The notes under the pieces are model-generated. The model had not been told where the DNA came from. It did no database searches and saw only the letters and a list, made by a program, of their open reading frames with translations. From assembly GCF_025094135.1 (NCBI RefSeq), contig NW_026252344.1, forward strand, positions 124,001 to 188,000: a stretch of 64,000 nucleotides of DNA, in the 5' to 3' direction. The position numbers and the translations under genes are program-made. Positions 58,661 through 64,000 of the stretch are shown here, piece by piece; position 1 is the first letter of the stretch; the number at the start of each line of letters is the position of its first letter. The stretch comes from Mucor mucedo. Lineage: Eukaryota > Mucoromycota > Mucoromycetes > Mucorales > Mucoraceae.

Positions 58661-59599
58661 AAGAATTGACAGTATATATTTTAACAAGGTGTTCAAGTCT
58701 TTGCACAAACATTGTTACGTAGTCGGCTCTTCTCAACAATAAAATGTGTCTACTTGCACTCTCACAAGGTTCTGACGAAATAAGCCAACATTTAGTCCGC
58801 CAAAAATATATAGGTAATATTCCATCAATTTGAATGGAATACATGTCCACTGCAATCCAGTGTCACACGAGATCTGACACTAGATTTCTCCACATCATTT
58901 GAATTGGGCTAAGCAATAAATTTCTCTCACATCGTTTCGCTATGAAGAGGGTTTGGGGATTAAATTAACATTGACATATTATTAGTCATTTTGAGTTTGA
59001 GACATCGCTGGGGTAGCGGGCATAGATGCAGATAATTTCGGGAGTAGATACAGGGGATAACATGGGCTGATATTATCAATGTATTACAAGGGAGTTCAAA
59101 GGCAGAAGTACAAAAAAAAAACGGATGTTAAATGGGGTTCACAAAGACAAGGGATAACAGAAGTACATTATTTGGAACAAAGACTTTAGACAGGATACAA
59201 TAATGATGTTTGTCAGTGACATGTGTGACAAAAGACAGTGAACAGGGAACAGGTTGGACAAGAACCATGGGCTAGCTTGGTTTTAAGAATAATCTGAAAA
59301 TGTTTGCATGATTATATACAACAGAAACCTAGGTAGTTCATAAAAACTATTTAAAAATGTTTATAATTATGCGGGGTCATGCGTGATTCATAATTAATAT
59401 TGATATTATTATCCATTCTTAATGTGATGTGACAATTAACTTTATTTTTATATCCAAAATATCATCAACATTGTCTTCCACCAGTTTCAACATTCCTGTT
59501 AAGAGGGAAAAATTTAAATTAGACATGACCAGTATGCCATGGTCAACTACAAATATTACATTATTGTGTACGCAGATCAAGTCGATTTATTTGCCATAA
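58661..59599. other. Spacer within the transposon island
   Basis: Nothing recognised; short stop-rich frames only. Confidence 0.4.
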
Positions 59600-60050
59600 T
59601 CAGTGACTGCCAAACCAATGTAAGTGTGAGGCGCCATTATGCTTTACAATCTTCTCTTTTTTTTCTCTTTGTCTATTGAGTCTGTCCTCTCTACTTTCAA
59701 TATGTAGGATACGGCAAATCTTCTCTTGTGTTTTCTTTATGACATTGTTCAGCTTTTTGCTCCTTACATTCCACGATGCGGAATCCTGCGACATGCTCGC
59801 AATGGTAGATTCAGTAGAGGCTCTTCGCGTTCTTTACTTTTCAGCACCAGAATCAACTCAATTCCAATAACCCTGTACATGTATAGGGTCTGTGAAATTA
59901 ATAGCCTTTCGCCATGTCTTAGCACGATCGCAGTAACCAGCCATTTAACAAACAAATCTCTGATTCCTGACGATCGATGATGAACACGAATGTCTTCAAC
60001 TTCATACAAATCGTTTTCAAGGTGTGACTCATATGTGTTTACCATCTTTA
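59600..60050 (-). pseudogene. Unidentified minus-strand coding remnant
   Basis: A 93-codon frame (60045-59764; HLENDLYEVEDIRVHHR, RDLFVKWLVTAIVLRHGERLL) continues after a shift as RACRRIPHRG and APHTYIGLAVTDYGK. Amino-acid composition is coding-like, but no family recognised; probably a decayed transposon gene. Confidence 0.35.
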
Positions 60051-60633
60051 ACTAGGAATGAGTGTAGTTTCGACGAAAGAACTCATTTTTCTCATCTTTC
60101 AAGTCCAACGATCCTCCTTGATTCTTTCCCGCCACTATGTATGGTTCGTCATATAGTGGTGTTGGTTTACTTGGCCTACTCTTCTATTGATCTATGGCGT
60201 GTGTACCATCAGGGATATCGAAAAGTAAGTGTTTATCCTTATATTGTTTACTACTTTCCTCATTAATAATTTTAGTTTTTACATGGAATGAGGACAAAAC
60301 AACGCCTTTCATGTAGACAATGCGTTTTTTCCAACGTTTTGATTGATATCAAGTCTTTTGGAAGTGGAAATGTTACAGTACTAGCATAGTCACCAGGTAG
60401 TTTAACTCTACGAACGTACATAAGTGAATTCAGAGACTTAAGTTTTTTTGCTCTTTGTATATCTGTTCATGCAGGGCGCAACGATAGGATTATAGTGACG
60501 TTGATTTCTACCATTGGATTCACCTATTTTTCCGAAAATTGTTAGAGGCATTCTACACTAGCGTCAGCACTTTGGTTCCCTTGTGGATGACATGGCGTAG
60601 TGTATCGTCTATCAATTCAAAGGTAATTACAGA

Positions 60634-61046
60634 TGCTGTCTTTTAAGGTAAAGTCAAATTATAAAAAGACTATAGGAATAGTTTGAGACTTTTTATATGA
60701 TGTCCTTTAGTGATAAATGAAATATACGAGTATTTATATAGAAGACTGTCTGCTGTGTTCATATCTCTAATGTTATCTTGAAGTTATCATTAATTAACCA
60801 AAAATGTATACGATTATTACATAGTCACTAATTTAGTCTTGTTCTAATAAACATTAAGTCTTCTTAACTATCTTTGCTTTAAACTAAATTTTAAGTATTT
60901 CTCAGACGTACTAAATTAGACTTGTCATGTAATATCCTTAAAGTTCTTACTATGACATTTATTTTTAAGCTTATATCCCAAATGGTATCAGCATGGATAA
61001 ACCTTTCTTAGCTCTAATATGGCTATAGCCTTGCTAGGTCATCACA
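60634..61046 (+). mobile_element. 413-bp solo-LTR-like repeat, copy 2
   Basis: Collinear with copy 1 and roughly nine in ten positions identical by eye, in the same orientation; ends TGCTGTC...CATCACA. The flanks (ACAGA left, TTATT right) do not match, so no target duplication is visible. Carries the same internal TATATA and TGGTATCAG sequences. Confidence 0.78.
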
Positions 61047-61435
61047 TTATTATCTCAAAACATCACAGCCTTAAAAATAGAACCAATGGTGACCAAAGGG
61101 TTATATTCAGGTGTTGAATGCTCGGAAATGTCTGAGAGCACACTTGAAACGATTTAAGCCAAAATCTACTCTATAAAAAATTAAAAAGCCGGCGAGCCGA
61201 GTCTATGACCAATTTTATTTGAAAAATTGGTAAAAGAAAAAAAAAACTGAGGGATAATCTCTAGGTCTGCTACGAGTATTTACATATCATTTGATTTCAA
61301 ATTTTATGATTTTTATGTCATAAGATTACAATTCCGCGCAGAAATTATTCGACACTTCCATTTTAAGCCAGAAATATAAATAAAGCTAGTCCTTCTTTCT
61401 TCAACTCTGCTTCAAATTTTATTAAGCAATTTACC

Positions 61436-62462
61436 ATGCGACTTACTGACATAACTAAGACAGCCTATAGAAAGAGCAAAGAACTTTTAGACTTCGATCG
61501 TGGAGTTAATTGCGGCTTGGCAAAGCGTGCCAAATAAACTGGTACCCAAATCGGCAAAGAATTGGGCATTCCTAGAGCAACCGTTGTTACCATCGTAAAA
61601 AAGTATTGAACTGAAGGGATCACGAACTGTCCAACTTCGTTCAGAAAGACCAGAAAAGTTGACACCAAGAGCTGAGCATCACTTGCACTTGTAGGTTAAA
61701 GAGACTCCTTTAAACCTTTGAGTTTTCATTTGCAAAATCTTGCGAAGGCTGCCGATCCCATCAGCCTGACGACATTGAGGAATGCACTTCGCAAAACCGT
61801 TTTTCAAGTCTAAGAAATAAAGAAACGCGAAGAGAATGGGTCAATGACAGGATGAATTGAACATTAGATGACTGGAAGAAGGTAATCTGGTCCGATGAAG
61901 CGCGTTTTGCACTCAGGCGTAACGACAGTGGTATGAGAGTTTTTAGAAAGGAGAGAGAAAGGTATGTAGATAGATTGTTTTATACCAACATTCACATTTG
62001 GCAAGGGATCAGTTATGGTATTGGGATGTTTTTGGGCAGGTGGATTGGGTCTTTTGATGACACTTAAAGGGTCTATCGACCAAGAGAAACATGTCAATTG
62101 TTGAGGTCAAAATTATGTCTCTTGGCTTAAAACATTGATAGAGGAACATGATCATGATTGTATTTTTCGAGAATACGGTGCCCCATGCCAAAAAGGAAGG
62201 ATATACGAGGTGGTGGAAAGAGAAGACTGGGATTGCAGACTTTGGGCGATAACCCGCTCAAAGTCCGGATTTGAATTCTATTGAGAACATTTGGCACCTC
62301 CTGGGACAGAGGATTGCTAAAAGAAGAGCCAAGGTTCAGAATCTTAATTAATTAAAAATTGCACTTCATCAGGAATTGAAGTTGTTGGGGAATGACGTGT
62401 GTCATAAGCTTGTAAACACTATGGCGGACATACTAGCAACTTTGAATCAAATGGAAAAATAA
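61436..62462 (+). pseudogene. Tc1/mariner transposase relic, plus strand
   Basis: ATG at 61436, then an HTH segment (IGKELGIPRATVVTIVKKY) broken by stops, WSDEARFAL (first catalytic Asp kept), a broken AxCHK-type block, and PAQSPDLNSIENIWHLL (second Asp and Glu, DD34E spacing) ending LNQMEK. At least five stops or shifts. A different lineage from the minus-strand relic at 56.3-57.3 kb. Confidence 0.83.
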
Positions 62463-62737
62463 CTGCCATTTTTTATTTCCTCGATATCCCCAGCCAATAA
62501 GATTCGAGCAAAAGATTGCTACAAATGATCATAATATCATAAAAAAACAAAAATGCTTCAAACATATTTCTAGAATCGTCCATACGTAGTTTAGATGTTA
62601 TAAAAACTATCTCGAAGTTAAAATTAGATTGCTATATGCCAAAAATTTGATGCAATATTGATCCGAATTTGATGGTTTACCGTATAAAAAATAATTTTTT
62701 GCGTGAAGCAAATGGTGACAAACTGCCATTTTTTATT
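62461..62737. repeat. 17-bp direct repeat AACTGCCATTTTTTATT (62461-62477 and 62721-62737)
   Basis: Exact direct repeat, the first copy overlapping the stop of the Tc1 relic. It may mark a subterminal repeat of the element or a short-range duplication. Confidence 0.55.
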
Positions 62738-62909
62738 ATTTTAAAAACCAGATTTTTTTTTTTTTTTTTTTTTTTTTAGTAGTTCTTTTTTTTCGGTTCT
62801 GTGATTCTTTTATTATGATTTTGCCCCAACAAAATATGACCTTATTTTATTCGACATGTGTTCCATAAAAAAAAAGAAAAGTAATGAAACGAATGGCAAT
62901 TACAAAAAC

Positions 62910-64000
62910 TTACAAAATGGAAAGGTTTCCTTTATTTGCTTGAAGATTATCGTTGAATACATAGTAGGGGGCAAAGACGTAAAACTGGTTTCCATCGGCA
63001 GGAAACTCAATTAAACAAACTTGATGTTCAATGTCTGCCACATTGATGACCGCGAATGTTGCATGAGCTGAGCCTGAACAAGCCTTGACAATTGGAACAG
63101 ACTTGTCGTGTCATGCCACGTCGTGGTGTTTCAAGACTTCGACTAGCGCCAAAAAACTGTGAGATATTATTCAAGTCAACATGCTTAAAAAAAAACTGAA
63201 CAGCACCTACAAGCCAACAGCGACGGGAAACGTGGAAATGACTACGGTAAAAATAGAAAAAGAAAGATGCGTGAGAAGTTAACTCAATAAAAACATGAAT
63301 CGACTTACTTTTTATAGCTGGTGGTGAACATCACGTAATGGTTTCCCCGTCTTATCTCATTCCTTCGTCTTCGGTACATGCTAGAGGAGTAAACATTGTT
63401 GTTTATCCAAGCACGAGAAGCAATGGCAATTTCAGAATCACCGAAAGAAGTAGCGGTATTAAGACCACTAGATCTTGGGTAATATCTAGATAAGGCACCC
63501 TTTATTCGGTTACATCTGATACCTTCCACCATCTCACCATCCAGAAAAGCGTTACCACCAAACGGCGCCCAACGATACACATCATCCAGGTTATCAGGGA
63601 GATCCATGAAATCGATGTCACATGGTCCGGCTGGTACGATCAAATCAATTTCCCTCGTAATATCGATAAAGCCGCTGATGAAAGTACGAGTTATAAACCT
63701 TTCGATCAGCATACTTGCATTTCTATCGCCGAATCTTCTTGACTTAATCAGCTTGGAGTATACACAAAGCACTCTCTCCATTGATCTTGCAGAGTAACAC
63801 CTCAAGGGACCTTGTTGCTTGATGATGAATGGAACGTGAATCAAGTAATGTTGGACAGGACGAAACACGCTCCGAGAGATGTTCTTCAGATTGACCTGCT
63901 CCAGAAGATAGGTGTGCCAAGTCGCAAAGAAGCTGTCAAAGGTAATATATTTCTGTTAAAAAACTGAATTCCCAATACTTTAGTATACCGACTTACCCCT
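62910..64000 (-). pseudogene. C-terminal part of a CACTA/tnp2-like transposon protein, running off the right edge
   Basis: Minus strand. Exon 63952-63309 joins to 63241 and below across a gtaagt...gtag intron; another intron (63996-63953) leads off the window. The first part reads VFRPVQHYLIHVPFIIKQQGPLRCYSARSMERVL, the pattern of the DUF4218-like region of tnp2/En-Spm proteins (HYL.H....GPL..YS.RS.ER). The end reads HATFAVINVADIEHQVCL...FYVFAPYYVFN, like the family's closing block. A frame change near 63110-63130 separates the two, so it is probably a relic unless an intron was missed. Family call is by remembered pattern. Confidence 0.55.

Noticed and set aside
63305..63868. Taking the right-edge frame as a complete 187-residue protein
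   Set aside because: The apparent start is a GTG inside an exon that continues upstream to a splice acceptor at 63953-63955.

Overview
The window is nuclear DNA of a fungus, most likely a member of the Mucoromycota (Mucorales-like). The evidence is AT-rich sequence, short GT-AG introns of mostly 40-65 nt, long poly(A)/poly(T) tracts, and a gene set that mixes typical fungal genes (HSE1, a MAPK kinase, a fungal alpha-arrestin, a transcription-factor middle region) with genes more familiar from animals (a BORCS5/myrlysin-like BORC subunit, a MINDY deubiquitinase, ZNHIT1, FANCM). The species cannot be named from sequence alone. No tRNA, rRNA or CRISPR array was seen.

Layout. 1-2.5 kb: a PIF/Harbinger transposon cut by the left edge, with an intact transposase (+) and Myb-like partner (-) meeting tail to tail. 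2.5-5.4 kb: spacer. 5.4-46 kb: a conserved gene core without recognisable transposons. In order it holds a C2H2 zinc-finger gene (+); ZNHIT1/VPS71 (-), divergent from a FANCM/MPH1 helicase (+); a five-finger CCCH protein (+); a PX-PB1 protein (-); an unrecognised 539-residue protein (+); ESCRT-0 HSE1 (+); a chymotrypsin-fold protease with a likely GPI anchor (+); a MINDY-type deubiquitinase ending in a CaaX box (+); an HSF-type factor (+); a MAPK kinase (-); a transcription-factor-like protein without zinc cluster (+); mitochondrial methionyl-tRNA formyltransferase (+); a GNAT/SSAT-like acetyltransferase (+); a BORCS5-like protein (-); a small secreted protein (+); and an alpha-arrestin (+). 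46-49.4 kb: spacer. 49.4-64 kb: a transposon graveyard with a MULE (-), a second, decayed Harbinger element split by a solo-LTR-like insertion, two further copies of that LTR-like repeat, two Tc1/mariner relics on opposite strands, unassigned coding remnants, and the C-terminal part of a CACTA/tnp2-like protein (-) running off the right edge.

How the genes relate. This is a eukaryotic locus, so there are no operons, but several genes touch the same cell biology. HSE1, the alpha-arrestin (PPxY motif), the MINDY deubiquitinase, the PX protein and the BORCS5-like protein all bear on ubiquitin-dependent endosomal or lysosomal traffic; whether their proximity matters is unknown. ZNHIT1 (SWR1 chromatin remodelling) and FANCM (fork repair) have start codons only 86 bp apart and probably share a promoter. 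I rebuilt exon structures by hand from splice signals and reading-frame continuity, so all gene models here are spliced inferences.

I found no convincing new multi-gene system. The best second looks are the BORCS5-like gene whose ATG is the last codon before an intron that hides a myristoylation signal, the CaaX tail on the MINDY enzyme, the DLG-for-DFG change in the MAPK kinase, the SH3-less PX-PB1 scaffold, and the nested transposon island.
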